From positions 1-64,000 of the forward strand of contig JAGDZO010000012.1 in the NCBI GenBank assembly GCA_049115815.1: a stretch of 64,000 nucleotides of DNA, read 5' to 3'. The notes under the pieces were generated by a model. That model made no database searches. It was not told the DNA's origin and saw nothing but the letters and a program-made list of their open reading frames with translations. The DNA comes from Marinoscillum sp049115815. Lineage in GTDB: Bacteria; Bacteroidota; Bacteroidia; Cytophagales; Cyclobacteriaceae. A program made the translations under genes and the position numbers. Each line of letters starts with the position of its first letter. Positions within the stretch are counted from its first letter, which is position 1. Below, in pieces: positions 52,312 through 62,090 of the stretch.

Positions 52312-53534
52312 ACCTCTCTCTGTTCATAGCGCGTAGGTATTTTCTCTCCAAAAAGAAGAAGAGCTTTATCAATGTAATATCGATCATATCCATGCTAGTG
52401 GTGGCTATCGGTACCATGGCCTTGATTATCGTGCTTTCTGTTTTCAATGGTCTTGAGGGAATCCTTAGGTCTCTTTATGGCACTGTAGATGCCAACCTTG
52501 TGGTGATGCCCACAACGGGAAAATCATTTGAGTTTAGTGATGACTTACGAAATGACATAGTAGGTGTAGATGGAGTGGTTTCGCTTACAGAAGTCTTGGA
52601 AGACAATGCCCTTATCAAATACAATGGAGCGCAGAGAGTGGCTCGGGTAAGAGGAGTAAGTGAGCAATTTATCAGCGAAAAACGGCTGGAGAACTATCTC
52701 GTTTTTGGCGACTTGAAACTTAAGGACAATGACATCCCCTATGCCATTGTAGGAATGGGAGTACGACATGATTTGTCCATCAATCCTAGGAATGATTTCT
52801 ATACCCTACAAATGTACTATCCTGATCAACTCAAACCTGGTCAACTCAATCCAGAACGCATGTACAGGATGAAAAACATCCTTCCTTCTGGAGTGTTTGC
52901 CATTGAGAAATCATATGATGAGAACCTCGTTTTTGTCCCGGTAGAGTTTGCAGAAACACTCTTTAACAAACCCAACAGACGAAGTTCGCTCGAAGTAGCA
53001 CTGGAAGAAGGCACCAACCCTCGGACGGTCAAAAATGACTTAGCTGAGCAATTAGGTTCTTCATACAAAGTCATGTCAAATGACGAAATACATGGTGATC
53101 TGTACCGTGTTTTGTCTTATGAAAAGTTTTTTGTCTTCCTCACCTTTTCCATAATTATCGGGATCGCTGCTATCAACATTTTCTTCTCGCTCAATATGCT
53201 GGCTATCGATAAAAAGAAAGATGTGGCCATCCTTACCGCTCAAGGAGCAACTAAGTCTATCATCCGAAACATCTTTCTTTTAGAAGGATGTATTGTAGCA
53301 TTTACGGGAGCATTTACGGGGCTTCTTCTTGGATTACTTATCAGTTTTCTCCAGCAAGAATTCGGATTTGTGACCATGGGCATGCAAACGGCCATCATGA
53401 ATGCCTATCCTGTCAAGGTAGAATGGATGGATGTGTTTTACACAGTCTTAGCCATCATCTTCATCACGATTGTCACGGCTATTCAGCCAGCTATCAGTGC
53501 TTCTAAGAATATTGCATTGAAGGAGTTGCAGTAG
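52308..53534 (+). CDS. LolC/LolE-family ABC transporter permease
   Basis: This 408-aa protein has an N-terminal helix (LFIARRYFLSKKKKSFINVISIISMLVVAIG), a large periplasmic MacB-like domain (about 50-270) and three C-terminal helices. The FtsX-type motif is LAIDKKKDVAILTAQGATKSIIRNIFLLEGC. It resembles the LolC/E permeases that release lipoproteins to the outer membrane. The start is a TTG overlapping the rbfA stop. The partner ATPase LolD is not nearby. Confidence 0.9.
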   Translation: MNLSLFIARRYFLSKKKKSFINVISIISMLVVAIGTMALIIVLSVFNGLEGILRSLYGTVDANLVVMPTTGKSFEFSDDLRNDIVGVDGVVSLTEVLEDNALIKYNGAQRVARVRGVSEQFISEKRLENYLVFGDLKLKDNDIPYAIVGMGVRHDLSINPRNDFYTLQMYYPDQLKPGQLNPERMYRMKNILPSGVFAIEKSYDENLVFVPVEFAETLFNKPNRRSSLEVALEEGTNPRTVKNDLAEQLGSSYKVMSNDEIHGDLYRVLSYEKFFVFLTFSIIIGIAAINIFFSLNMLAIDKKKDVAILTAQGATKSIIRNIFLLEGCIVAFTGAFTGLLLGLLISFLQQEFGFVTMGMQTAIMNAYPVKVEWMDVFYTVLAIIFITIVTAIQPAISASKNIALKELQ

Positions 53535-53555
53535 AGTTTATTATTTACATCTCTC

Positions 53556-53598
53556 TGTCATTCCACAGATTTTGAGGACCGAAAATGCCGAGGAATCT
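53556..53598 (+). repeat. dispersed repeat, copy A
   Basis: A 43-base unit starts TGTCATTCCAC, contains TGAGG 16 bases after the leading GTC, and ends GGAATCT. It matches copy B (54431-54474, inverted) and more loosely copy C (62923-62961). It lies between the LolC/E gene and the split lipoprotein gene, in intergenic DNA like its relatives. Confidence 0.65.
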
Positions 53599-53655
53599 CT
53601 ATTGTAAACAGACACTTTGGTCTACCCGATGGATAAGTTGAATCCGGCAAAAAGA

Positions 53656-54315
53656 CTAGTCACAATCATAACTATGACTCATCCTTGTAAAGTCAAATAG
53701 ATTCACAAATCTATCGGAACAAAGCCTTTTTGTCTCTGCATTGTAACAGCTGTATAAAAAACAGGGCTGACCTTTTTCCTTATCCATTACCGTAATGAAT
53801 GGAATCTCATCCTGCGTTACAAACATGCATGTAAACACTGAATCACAAGTGCCAATTGTGCCTTGCTCCATTACACTTATTACCTCATCTAAATCTTCAT
53901 ATGAAAATTTCTCCCACTCATTAACAAACGAAATATACCAATAGGACGAATCTGCTTCCATTAGATCTGTCACATAATCATCCCACAAGTAGCTATTTCT
54001 AGGAATACGTTGAGTTGGTTATTGGTACTTGTCATTAATCAAGATCATAAAGGAATCAGCCAGAGCAGCCTCAAACCAGTCAAATTTGACACCATATTCA
54101 ACTTTGAAATACTCTCCATACTCATCCAACAATCTCTCTTCTGACAATATTTCAATGTGTTCCGTAAAGTAGGTCGGAGACATCTTATTCTGATGGATAA
54201 AAAACTCTTGCCAAAGTTCTATATATGGTTCAGGCTCTTGAATGTCCTTCTCTTTTTCACACGAGAAAAGTGAAAAGCCAAGTATGATTATTGAAAGTTT
54301 AGATATATCACTCAA
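53656..54315 (-). pseudogene. lipoprotein gene interrupted by one in-frame TAA
   Basis: Two reading frames, 54315-54019 (98 aa) and 53988-53656 (110 aa), are in the same frame, separated only by a TAA at 54021-54019 and ten sense codons (PTQRIPRNSY). Read through, they give one lipoprotein of about 219 aa: signal with lipobox FSLFSC, an acidic Tyr/Phe-rich body, then a Cys-containing C-terminal part (CFLYSCYNAETKRLC). No family is recognised. The start at 54315 is TTG. The simplest reading is a nonsense mutation in a once-intact gene. Alternatives are a sequencing error, or two real short genes. It is bracketed by inverted dispersed repeats. Confidence 0.6.
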
Positions 54316-54658
54316 TGAAAAATGGATTAGTTATCCGGAATATAAATATACCGTTGTGTTTGTACAAATATGTTGATGTTTTTATCTGACATTGCTCAGA
54401 GTTCTCTTCGAATAACTCCAAGTAGGGACAAGATTCCCCGATAGCCATCGTACCTCAGGCTTCGTGGAATGACGCAGAAATAAGAATGGAAGTGACTTTC
54501 GTACCACAAGCTGGATCAATGTATGAAAGCAGCATTATTCCTGATAAAAATTCATACAATATCTACCTTCCATCATTTATTCGCATCTCTTCTCGTCTGG
54601 GAGGTGCCCTTTTAACCCATTTTTATTAGTTTCGGAGTTTGCCCAATTACTAAAGTGA
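54316..54658. other. 343-bp gene-free stretch
   Basis: This stretch holds repeat copy B at 54431-54474 and otherwise AT-rich sequence. A 47-codon open frame at 54486-54629 is present but not convincing as a gene. No promoter element of good quality is seen before the helicase start. Confidence 0.6.
54431..54474 (-). repeat. dispersed repeat, copy B
   Basis: Read on the minus strand it begins CGTCATTCCAC, has TGAGG at the same offset as copy A, and ends GGAATCT. The orientation is opposite to copy A, so A and B form an inverted pair around a 0.83-kb segment containing the split lipoprotein gene. Confidence 0.65.
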
Positions 54659-57583
54659 ATGAACGTAGCTCCTGACCAGCCTTTTCAGATTATTTACTCC
54701 TTATTCGAGCACGAATACCTCGGCTATTTATTCGAGTCCTTTGTGGTGCAGCTCAATGACAAGGGAAATTTGACCTATTCGCATCAAAACATTAGCTCTA
54801 TTAATGCCAATGAATTTGACTCAGGCCTTGATGAGGCTGATTATGAACTGATCAAAATTATGGATCAGATGGAACAGAAGGCAGTTTGCGGTCATTTCCA
54901 AAAAAAGAAAATGAAGCCCGAAGAATTCTTCTTGAAAACTTATCACAAGGAAACAGGAGATAAGGTGCTTCAGGGAGAAATAGATCGCTATCTAGAGAAT
55001 AGAAGATCGAAAGTGCTATCGCTCATCGAAGGTAAGCGGTTATTTGAGATGGGCAAAGATGGTGAGCCCACCTGGAAAGAAATCAAGATATCAGATACCA
55101 AGGCTTCCGTGCTCTTTCACTTTCGTAGAAACGAAGAAAACACCCACTACTTCCCGACCATCAAACTCAATGATGAGAAAGTACATATCTACCAAAATGG
55201 CAGCTATCTACTATGCAAGGAACCTGGATGGATGGTGGTAGAAGACCAACTATTTACTTTCAAAAAAGAAGTGAACGGTAGCAAGCTGAAGCCATTCTTC
55301 AACAAGAAATTTATCCTCATCCCCAAAAAAGTCGAAGAGACCTATTATAAGAAATTTGTAGCGCCTCTCATCGCATCATTTGATGTGTATGCCCAGGGAT
55401 TTGAAATCAAATCCGAGTACCTCAACCCTACTCCGGTGCTTGCTTTTTCCGAATTGGCGGAAGCCCAGTCATTTACTGGATCTCTCTTCGACAAACCCCA
55501 GCAAAATGGAGAAGACGATGTATCCAAGATACTTTTTGAGCTAAGCTTCAGATATGGCACATACAACTACAAAGCTGACAAGCTCAATAAGGTAAGTGTC
55601 TCCGTAGAGAAGCAAGATGACGATTACATATTCCACAGGGTTACACGAGATTCCGGACAAGAGAAAGAGCTACTGGAGTTGCTGAGCGAGTCTGGCTTAA
55701 CGCTGAAAAGTTCACGATCTACCTTGAACAAAACCACGGCCATGTCATGGCTCAATCGCAATCTTGACACGCTCAAAGAGCGAGGTTTTCAGATAGAACA
55801 AAAAGATGCTGGGACTAAGAAGTACTTCGTAGGAGAGACTAAGTTCGATCTTGAAATCACAGAAAACATTGACTGGTTTGATATCAAAGCAGTTATCAAT
55901 TTTGGAGAATACGAGATTCCCTTTCCTGTAATCAGACAATACATTCTGGATAAGAAAACAGAATTCAAATTGCCCAATGGAGAGTATGCGGTAATTCCTG
56001 ATACTTGGGTGACAGAATACAGCGACCTTTTTGCTTTCAGCGAGCAGGAAGAAACCACCAGGCTGAACAAGATGCATGTTTCGCTAGTCAAGGGTCTCAA
56101 GGATGGGAATCATGCTAGGGTAGCCATGACTCGCAAGCTTGAGAAGCTACTAGAGTTTGATGAAATAGAGGAGAACCCATTACCTACGGGTTTCAAAGGT
56201 ACACTGAGACCTTACCAGCAGGCTGGCTACAATTGGCTCACCTTTCTCAACCAGTACGGTTTTGGAGGTTGTCTGGCAGATGATATGGGTCTAGGTAAAA
56301 CCGTGCAAACTCTCGCCTTGCTTCAATCAGAAAAAGAGAAAGAAGATACCTCCACCAGTCTATTGGTGATGCCTACCTCGCTGATCTACAACTGGGAGAT
56401 GGAAGCACGAAAGTTCGCGCCCAAACTCAAAATACTGACTTACACAGGGACGAATAGAGATAAGAACTCTGCTCGGTTTGCGAAATATGATATTGTGATT
56501 ACCAGCTACGGAATCACTCGAATCGATACGGATTTGCTCAGTGAGTTCTATTTCAATTACATCATATTGGATGAATCTCAAGCCATCAAAAATCCTGATT
56601 CGATAGTCTCTCAGTCTGTGAGAAAACTGAAGTCAAGGAGAAAACTCATTTTATCTGGTACGCCTATCGAAAACAGCACGATGGACCTTTGGTCTCAAAT
56701 GTCCTTTGCCAATCCAGGGCTTCTGGGAAGTGAGAAATTCTTTAAAAAGGAATATCAAATCCCTATAGAAAAGCGAAAAGATGAGCACAAAACCAGAAGA
56801 CTGAATGCTTTAATCAAGCCTTTCATTCTCCGAAGAGAGAAAACTCAAGTAGCCAAGGACTTGCCCGAGAAGGTCGAGAACATCCACTACTGTGACCTCT
56901 CACCTACTCAGCGTGAATATTACGATAGGGAGAAGAGCGCCTTTAGGAACAAAATATTGGATCTGATTTCTAATGACGGCTTGAGAAAGTCACAGATGAT
57001 ATTGCTCCAGGGCCTTACCCGCCTGCGTCAGATAGCCAATCATCCCTTGATGGTAGATGAAGCATACGAGGGGGATTCAGGGAAATTTGAAGACATCAGA
57101 CACATGGTGACCAAAGGACTAGGAAAGGATCATAAAATATTGATTTTCAGTCAATTTGTGAAGCACCTCAAAATAGTAGAGCAGTTTTTGATGGAAGAAA
57201 AGACGCCCTATGCGTACCTAGATGGGTCTGTGAAAGATCGAAAAGCAGAGGTAGAAAAGTTTCAGAACAATGAAGATGTGAGAGTCTTCCTTATCTCACT
57301 CAAAGCTGGAGGTTTGGGTCTGAACTTGACAGAGGCAGATTATGTCTTTTTGCTGGATCCATGGTGGAACCCTGCCATAGAGGCTCAGGCTGTAGACAGA
57401 GCACATCGAATTGGCCAGACCAATACGGTATTCACCTACAAATTCATCGCTAGAGATACGGTGGAAGAAAAAATTCTCAAGTTGCAAGAGTCCAAGTTGA
57501 AGCTCGCCAAAAACCTAATTACCATAGAAGAGAGCTTCGTCAAGAGCTTGAGCAAAGACGACATCACCAATCTATTTGAATAG
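54659..57583 (+). CDS. SNF2/RapA-like DEAD/DEAH helicase
   Basis: This 974-aa protein has a long N-terminal region (about 1-500, partly resembling bacterial SNF2 N-terminal domains). A SNF2 ATPase core follows: motif I DDMGLGKTVQTLALL near residue 542, motif II LDESQAIKNP near 638, motif III LSGTPIENSTMDLWSQ, and motif V/VI GGLGLNLTEADYVFLLDPWWNPAIEAQAVDRAHRIGQ. It is an ATP-dependent dsDNA translocase, possibly acting on transcription or repair complexes. The SWIM zinc finger found in some relatives is not obvious. Its length is typical of Bacteroidota homologues. Confidence 0.92.
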   Translation: MNVAPDQPFQIIYSLFEHEYLGYLFESFVVQLNDKGNLTYSHQNISSINANEFDSGLDEADYELIKIMDQMEQKAVCGHFQKKKMKPEEFFLKTYHKETGDKVLQGEIDRYLENRRSKVLSLIEGKRLFEMGKDGEPTWKEIKISDTKASVLFHFRRNEENTHYFPTIKLNDEKVHIYQNGSYLLCKEPGWMVVEDQLFTFKKEVNGSKLKPFFNKKFILIPKKVEETYYKKFVAPLIASFDVYAQGFEIKSEYLNPTPVLAFSELAEAQSFTGSLFDKPQQNGEDDVSKILFELSFRYGTYNYKADKLNKVSVSVEKQDDDYIFHRVTRDSGQEKELLELLSESGLTLKSSRSTLNKTTAMSWLNRNLDTLKERGFQIEQKDAGTKKYFVGETKFDLEITENIDWFDIKAVINFGEYEIPFPVIRQYILDKKTEFKLPNGEYAVIPDTWVTEYSDLFAFSEQEETTRLNKMHVSLVKGLKDGNHARVAMTRKLEKLLEFDEIEENPLPTGFKGTLRPYQQAGYNWLTFLNQYGFGGCLADDMGLGKTVQTLALLQSEKEKEDTSTSLLVMPTSLIYNWEMEARKFAPKLKILTYTGTNRDKNSARFAKYDIVITSYGITRIDTDLLSEFYFNYIILDESQAIKNPDSIVSQSVRKLKSRRKLILSGTPIENSTMDLWSQMSFANPGLLGSEKFFKKEYQIPIEKRKDEHKTRRLNALIKPFILRREKTQVAKDLPEKVENIHYCDLSPTQREYYDREKSAFRNKILDLISNDGLRKSQMILLQGLTRLRQIANHPLMVDEAYEGDSGKFEDIRHMVTKGLGKDHKILIFSQFVKHLKIVEQFLMEEKTPYAYLDGSVKDRKAEVEKFQNNEDVRVFLISLKAGGLGLNLTEADYVFLLDPWWNPAIEAQAVDRAHRIGQTNTVFTYKFIARDTVEEKILKLQESKLKLAKNLITIEESFVKSLSKDDITNLFE

Positions 57584-57673
57584 CTTCTGTTAGTCTGATT
57601 TATTGGTTAATTTAACTCATACTCCTTCCCAACAATTGATAGGGAATTGAAGTTTATTGTTGTTTCCCTGTAT

Positions 57674-58930
57674 ATGTTTAAAAAACCATCTTCGTTTTTT
57701 GTAAGATTATTCTTGATTGCACATCTGTTTTGTGTGTTGAGTTTGGTTGATAGCAAAGCGCAAGAACAATTTGGATTTGTCTTGCCGGAGGGAAAAAAGA
57801 GGGTCGAAATTCCTTTTCAGCAATACAGCAATCTGATTGTCATTCCTGTTACGATCAATGGTTTCTTAACGCTAAAATTTATTTTAGATACTGGAGCTGA
57901 AACTTCGATATTGACGGAGAAATTGTTCGGTGATGTCCTGGAACTCAACTATGTACGCGAAATAGATCTACAGGCACCTGGAATAGAAGATTCTCTAAGA
58001 GCTTTTGTCGCTGCTGGGATCAACTTTAGTTTGCCTGGCGGAATTGAAGGTAAGAACCACAACCTTCTGGTGCTAAAAGACGACTATTTAGAACTTAACA
58101 AAAATCTCGGGGATGAGATTTATGGCATTATGGGCTATGATGTATTTAGCAGGTTTGTGGTCAGCATAGACTATGACGAGCAAATGCTAACCCTTCATGA
58201 CCCGAATTATTTCAGACCGAGAAGATCTGAGACTCCACTCCCCATGCAAATCGTAGATACTAAACCGTATGTGAAAGTGAAGGTGGGCCAAAAAGACAAA
58301 TTTGATTCTCTTAAGCTGATGGTAGACACGGGTGCCAGCCACGCCCTTCTGCTAGACCTCAATAAAAGCAACAAAATCCAGATGCCTCGCAAAACTGTGA
58401 GTACTCGCTTGGGGAAAGGTCTCGCTGGGGAGATTCCAGGACAAATGGGACGAGTGACATCTTGCGAAATGGGAGGGCTTAGATTTGAAAAGGTGCTGTC
58501 CTCTTTTCCGCTAGAGGGTGCCTACACTCAGGGTATCAAGAGGGGGTCACGTCATGGTACATTGGGTGCTGAAATCCTTACCCGAATGAAAGTAACTTTT
58601 GACTATCACAACGAACTCATGTATATAAGGAAAGGTGCCGACTTTAAAAAACCTTTTGAGTTCAACATGAGCGGAATCATTCTCAATGCTGAAGGCAAAA
58701 AACTTGATAGTCTAGTCATCAATCATGTCATCCCGAATAGCCCGGGATCTCACTCGGGACTAAGAGTCGGAGATGTTATTTTGAGGATCAACAACATGAA
58801 TTTGTCCAACTCAACAATCACCGATCTCAATGCCGTATTGCGTAAAAAACCGGGACTAAAAATGGTGGTCATTATCTCTCGAGGCGAGCAAAAAATCAAA
58901 AAACGCTTCCGGCTCAAACGATTGATCTGA
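57674..58930 (+). CDS. secreted retropepsin-like aspartyl protease with PDZ domain
   Basis: This 418-aa protein has an export signal (MFKKPSSFFVRLFLIAHLFCVLSLVDSKAQ). Two retropepsin-type motifs, FILDTGAETSIL and LMVDTGASHALLL, lie about 145 residues apart, suggesting a two-lobed, internally duplicated aspartic protease. A C-terminal PDZ domain carries VIPNSPGSHSGLRVGDVILRINNMNLSNS. I chose the ATG at 57674 over a TTG at 57647. It is probably periplasmic or surface-located. It immediately precedes the polyketide locus but has no obvious link to it. Confidence 0.85.
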   Translation: MFKKPSSFFVRLFLIAHLFCVLSLVDSKAQEQFGFVLPEGKKRVEIPFQQYSNLIVIPVTINGFLTLKFILDTGAETSILTEKLFGDVLELNYVREIDLQAPGIEDSLRAFVAAGINFSLPGGIEGKNHNLLVLKDDYLELNKNLGDEIYGIMGYDVFSRFVVSIDYDEQMLTLHDPNYFRPRRSETPLPMQIVDTKPYVKVKVGQKDKFDSLKLMVDTGASHALLLDLNKSNKIQMPRKTVSTRLGKGLAGEIPGQMGRVTSCEMGGLRFEKVLSSFPLEGAYTQGIKRGSRHGTLGAEILTRMKVTFDYHNELMYIRKGADFKKPFEFNMSGIILNAEGKKLDSLVINHVIPNSPGSHSGLRVGDVILRINNMNLSNSTITDLNAVLRKKPGLKMVVIISRGEQKIKKRFRLKRLI

Positions 58931-58964
58931 TCTTGAGTTTTCTTTACAGTATAAGCCCTTTTTC

Positions 58965-60080
58965 ATGCTTGACGTAATAATCATAGGTGGTGGCCTCTCT
59001 GGGCTGATCAGTAGCATTTTGCTCTCACGTGCAGGCATACGGGTGACCTTGCTGGAAGCTAAGTCTTACCCGTTTCATCGTGTATGTGGAGAATATATTT
59101 CCAATGAGGTCATTCCTTTCCTGGAAAACCATGCACTCTACCCTACAGAACTAGAGCCCTCCAGAATCAATAAGCTGCAGATTACATCCGTATCTGGCAA
59201 TTCCTTCGAATCTGCATTAGACCTAGGTGGGTTTGGGATCAGTAGGTATGTGTATGATCAATGGCTAGCAGATCAAGCCAAGAATAGTGGGGTAGAAATA
59301 TTAGAAAATACCAAAGCTAGCCATGTGGACTATTCGGAAGGGCGATTCAGTGTCAAAACCAACAAAGGTGACTTTGAAGCCAGGCTAGTCATTGCTGCTC
59401 ATGGAAAGCGATCTAAAGTAGATAAGGAAATGGGCAGATCCTTTATGGATAAAAGATCGCCATATGTAGGAGTCAAATATCACCTCCGCACAGTCTTTCC
59501 TTCAGACCTTATTGCCCTGCACAATTTTGAAAATGGGTACTGTGGTATTAGTCAGATCGAACAGGAAAAATTCAACACTTGCTATCTAGTGCATCGGGAT
59601 CAGGTCAGAAAATACGGGAGCATTGCAGCTATGGAGGAATCCGTTCTTTTCAAGAACCCACATCTAAAATCCCTTTTTGCCAATAGCGAATTCTTGTTTG
59701 AAAAACCCGAAGTAATCAATGAGATCACTTTCGTGAAAAAAGAACCTGTGCATGACCATGTTCTTCTCTGTGGAGATGCTGCTGGAATGATAACACCCCT
59801 TTGCGGTAATGGAATGGCTATGGCCATTCATTCCAGTAAATCCTTAGCAGAAATTATCATTAGTTACCAATCTGCGAAGGGATTTGAACTGGCAATGATA
59901 GAGGAAGAGTATGCTAAAAAATGGAACTCCCTCTTTGCCACTAGACTTTGGGCTGGGAGACAGATTCAGAACTTATTTGGAGGACGAGCGACATCTGAGA
60001 TTGCAGTGGGTATAGGTAGGTATGTCAAACCCGTTAGAAATTTTTTGATCCGCCAGACCCATGGAGATCCTTTCAGCTAA
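58965..60080 (+). CDS. FAD-dependent oxidoreductase (geranylgeranyl reductase/hydroxylase-like)
   Basis: This 371-aa flavoprotein has N-terminal dinucleotide-binding IIIGGGLSGLISSILLSRAGIRVTLLEA, then RVCGEYISNEV, and the second FAD motif LLCGDAAGMITPLCGNGMAMAIHSSKS near residue 265. It belongs to the p-hydroxybenzoate hydroxylase/geranylgeranyl-reductase superfamily. Next to a type III PKS, a methyltransferase and UbiA, it may hydroxylate an aromatic ring (as SrsC does in Streptomyces) or reduce a prenyl chain. The 3' end overlaps the convergent UbiA gene by 8 bases. Confidence 0.85.
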   Translation: MLDVIIIGGGLSGLISSILLSRAGIRVTLLEAKSYPFHRVCGEYISNEVIPFLENHALYPTELEPSRINKLQITSVSGNSFESALDLGGFGISRYVYDQWLADQAKNSGVEILENTKASHVDYSEGRFSVKTNKGDFEARLVIAAHGKRSKVDKEMGRSFMDKRSPYVGVKYHLRTVFPSDLIALHNFENGYCGISQIEQEKFNTCYLVHRDQVRKYGSIAAMEESVLFKNPHLKSLFANSEFLFEKPEVINEITFVKKEPVHDHVLLCGDAAGMITPLCGNGMAMAIHSSKSLAEIIISYQSAKGFELAMIEEEYAKKWNSLFATRLWAGRQIQNLFGGRATSEIAVGIGRYVKPVRNFLIRQTHGDPFS

Positions 60081-60933
60081 GCCAAAGCCATATAAAGTAA
60101 CCATTCAAACAACAACTTGACAGCAGGTTCAACTTCATGGTATGATCAAAATCTGCATTCGCTTGATCTTTTCGAGTCTTCCAATACCACACAAAAAAAT
60201 AAACCAATACTGGCAGCAATGCTAACTGGAAAATCATCGCCTCTGCTGCAGTAAAATAGGTCAAATAATACCATACAAACATGGAAACCGATAGCCCAAA
60301 AAAGGCTGCCGTAAAATGAAATGTGCCGAGCACTCCTAGTAACAAGCTAATGGTACGGTCTCCGCGTCTTTTGTCTTCAGAGTGTTGGTAGACTTGTGTC
60401 ATGGGATATGAACCAAACAAAAGCATGGTACTGAGAATTCCACCAAACTGGATTTTGGTATTGAGGACACTCGAAAACTCTCCTCCAGACACACCCAACA
60501 CCACCATCAAAAAAGTAAAATATCCTTGGAATAACCCAGCTGCCAACCAGCCCAGGAAAGGCATTTTCTTTAGTCTGACAGACGGGTGACTATAAGCCTT
60601 GGAAACCAAACCATAGATGAACAGCATCAAGCTAAATTGCCATGAGATGTACAAGCCCAAACTCAAAGCAAGCCCATCAAATATTAATGAAACCACATGA
60701 AGCTCTTTGCTTACTGCTGGAGGATTTTTCAATCCGCCAATACTCTCTTCGTCTTTATCAAAATAGCTATTGTACCCGTTGCTAGCTGGGTAAAGGAGCA
60801 GGTGCAGAATAACGAAGATGAGCCAAAATTCTATACTGATCGATGCATCGGCCATAGCCACTGCAAAGAAGAATACTGGCGCTAAGAAAAACGAAAAGGG
60901 AATTCTCAGGTGTAACCAAGTGGACTTTTTCAT
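60073..60933 (-). CDS. UbiA-family prenyltransferase
   Basis: This 286-aa polytopic enzyme has eight to nine helices and both Asp-rich motifs: NGYNSYFDKDEESIGGLK (NxxxDxxxD type) and YQHSEDKRRGDRTIS (DxxxGD type). It should transfer an isoprenyl chain to an aromatic or related acceptor using Mg2+. I chose the ATG at 60933 (MKKSTWLHLRIPFSF) rather than the TTG eight codons upstream. It is divergent from the type III PKS with 53 bases between starts. The known UbiA roles (menaquinone, heme, ubiquinone) do not explain this neighbourhood. Confidence 0.9.
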   Translation of the reverse strand: MKKSTWLHLRIPFSFFLAPVFFFAVAMADASISIEFWLIFVILHLLLYPASNGYNSYFDKDEESIGGLKNPPAVSKELHVVSLIFDGLALSLGLYISWQFSLMLFIYGLVSKAYSHPSVRLKKMPFLGWLAAGLFQGYFTFLMVVLGVSGGEFSSVLNTKIQFGGILSTMLLFGSYPMTQVYQHSEDKRRGDRTISLLLGVLGTFHFTAAFFGLSVSMFVWYYLTYFTAAEAMIFQLALLPVLVYFFVWYWKTRKDQANADFDHTMKLNLLSSCCLNGYFIWLWLS

Positions 60934-60986
60934 TGTTTTATCAACTTCTGCACTCAAAAGTTAGTTATCATTACTACCATAGATTT

Positions 60987-62090
60987 ATGCCTGCATACAT
61001 TTCATCCATAGGGACGGTTGTTCCGCCCACCAAAATCAATCAAGCTTCTACCGCGGAGTTTATGACGCGCCACCTTGGGCTAGATGAGGATAGTCAAAAA
61101 CTGCTCGCTATAATCTACAGAGCTAGCGGAATTCAATATCGACATTCGGTGATTTCAGATTTTGCAAGATCAGTCAAGGACTTTTCATTTTTTCCGAAAA
61201 ACAACTCCCTTGAGCCATTCCCAAAGGTAGGTGACCGGATGAGATTGTATGAACAAGAAGCCATAAAGTTGTCCATGTCAGCTGTGAAAGATTGTCTTCC
61301 TCCTGGTTTTGATGTCTCGACAATCACACATCTCATTACGGTAAGTTGTACAGGCATGTATGCTCCGGGCTTAGATATTGAATTGGTGGAGCACCTTGGG
61401 CTTATATCCAATATTCAGCGCACTTCCGTCAATTTTATGGGTTGCTATGCAGCATTTAATGCTCTCAAATTGGCTAATCACATCATAAACAATGACCTGT
61501 CATCGAATGTGCTTATTGTTGCTACTGAGCTTTGTAGCATCCATATTCTCAAAAGCAATGACGAAGACAGCTTACTTTCAAACGCTTTGTTTGGTGATGG
61601 GTCAGCTGCTGTGCTGGTGCAAGCCGAACAGAGCAAGATCGCACAACTTGAGCTCACAGCTTTCTATGCCGACTTGGCACCTAAAGGCAAAGATGCAATG
61701 GCTTGGAAAATAGGAGATTATGGTTTCGAAATGAAGCTATCTAAAGAAGTGCCTGAGGTCATTAAGGAAGGTATTGGCGAGCTGACGCACAAACTTTTGA
61801 GTTCGCTCCAACTAACAGTGGCTGACATTGATCAGTTTGCCATTCACCCCGGTGGAAAAAGAATTTTGGAAGTCATAGAGCAGGAACTGAGGATTTCAAA
61901 AAAACAAAATGCCCCTGCCTATGAAGTGCTTAGAGACTTTGGCAATATGTCCTCACCTACTGTATTATTTGTGTTGAAATCAATTCTAATAGGTCTCGAC
62001 ACAGATAATCACAAAGACAAAATTCTTTCGTTTGCATTCGGTCCAGGGCTCACGCTAGAGAGCCTCCTCCTCACGGTAAAGCAGCCATGA
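60987..62090 (+). CDS. type III polyketide synthase
   Basis: This 367-aa protein has the chalcone/stilbene-synthase thiolase fold with an intact catalytic triad: C121 in LITVSCTGMYAPG, H287 in FAIHPGGKRILE and N320 in RDFGNMSSPTVLF. It condenses malonyl-CoA onto an acyl-CoA starter to make pyrones, resorcinols or related aromatics. I chose the ATG at 60987 (MPAYISSIGTVVPP) because the 18 upstream codons overlap the UbiA promoter region and are unlike the family. Its stop overlaps the methyltransferase start (ATGA). Confidence 0.93.
   Translation: MPAYISSIGTVVPPTKINQASTAEFMTRHLGLDEDSQKLLAIIYRASGIQYRHSVISDFARSVKDFSFFPKNNSLEPFPKVGDRMRLYEQEAIKLSMSAVKDCLPPGFDVSTITHLITVSCTGMYAPGLDIELVEHLGLISNIQRTSVNFMGCYAAFNALKLANHIINNDLSSNVLIVATELCSIHILKSNDEDSLLSNALFGDGSAAVLVQAEQSKIAQLELTAFYADLAPKGKDAMAWKIGDYGFEMKLSKEVPEVIKEGIGELTHKLLSSLQLTVADIDQFAIHPGGKRILEVIEQELRISKKQNAPAYEVLRDFGNMSSPTVLFVLKSILIGLDTDNHKDKILSFAFGPGLTLESLLLTVKQP

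Noticed and set aside
54486..54629. 47-codon open frame before the SNF2 helicase
   Set aside because: Short, with no recognisable motif, signal or promoter, and next to a dispersed repeat. It could easily arise by chance.
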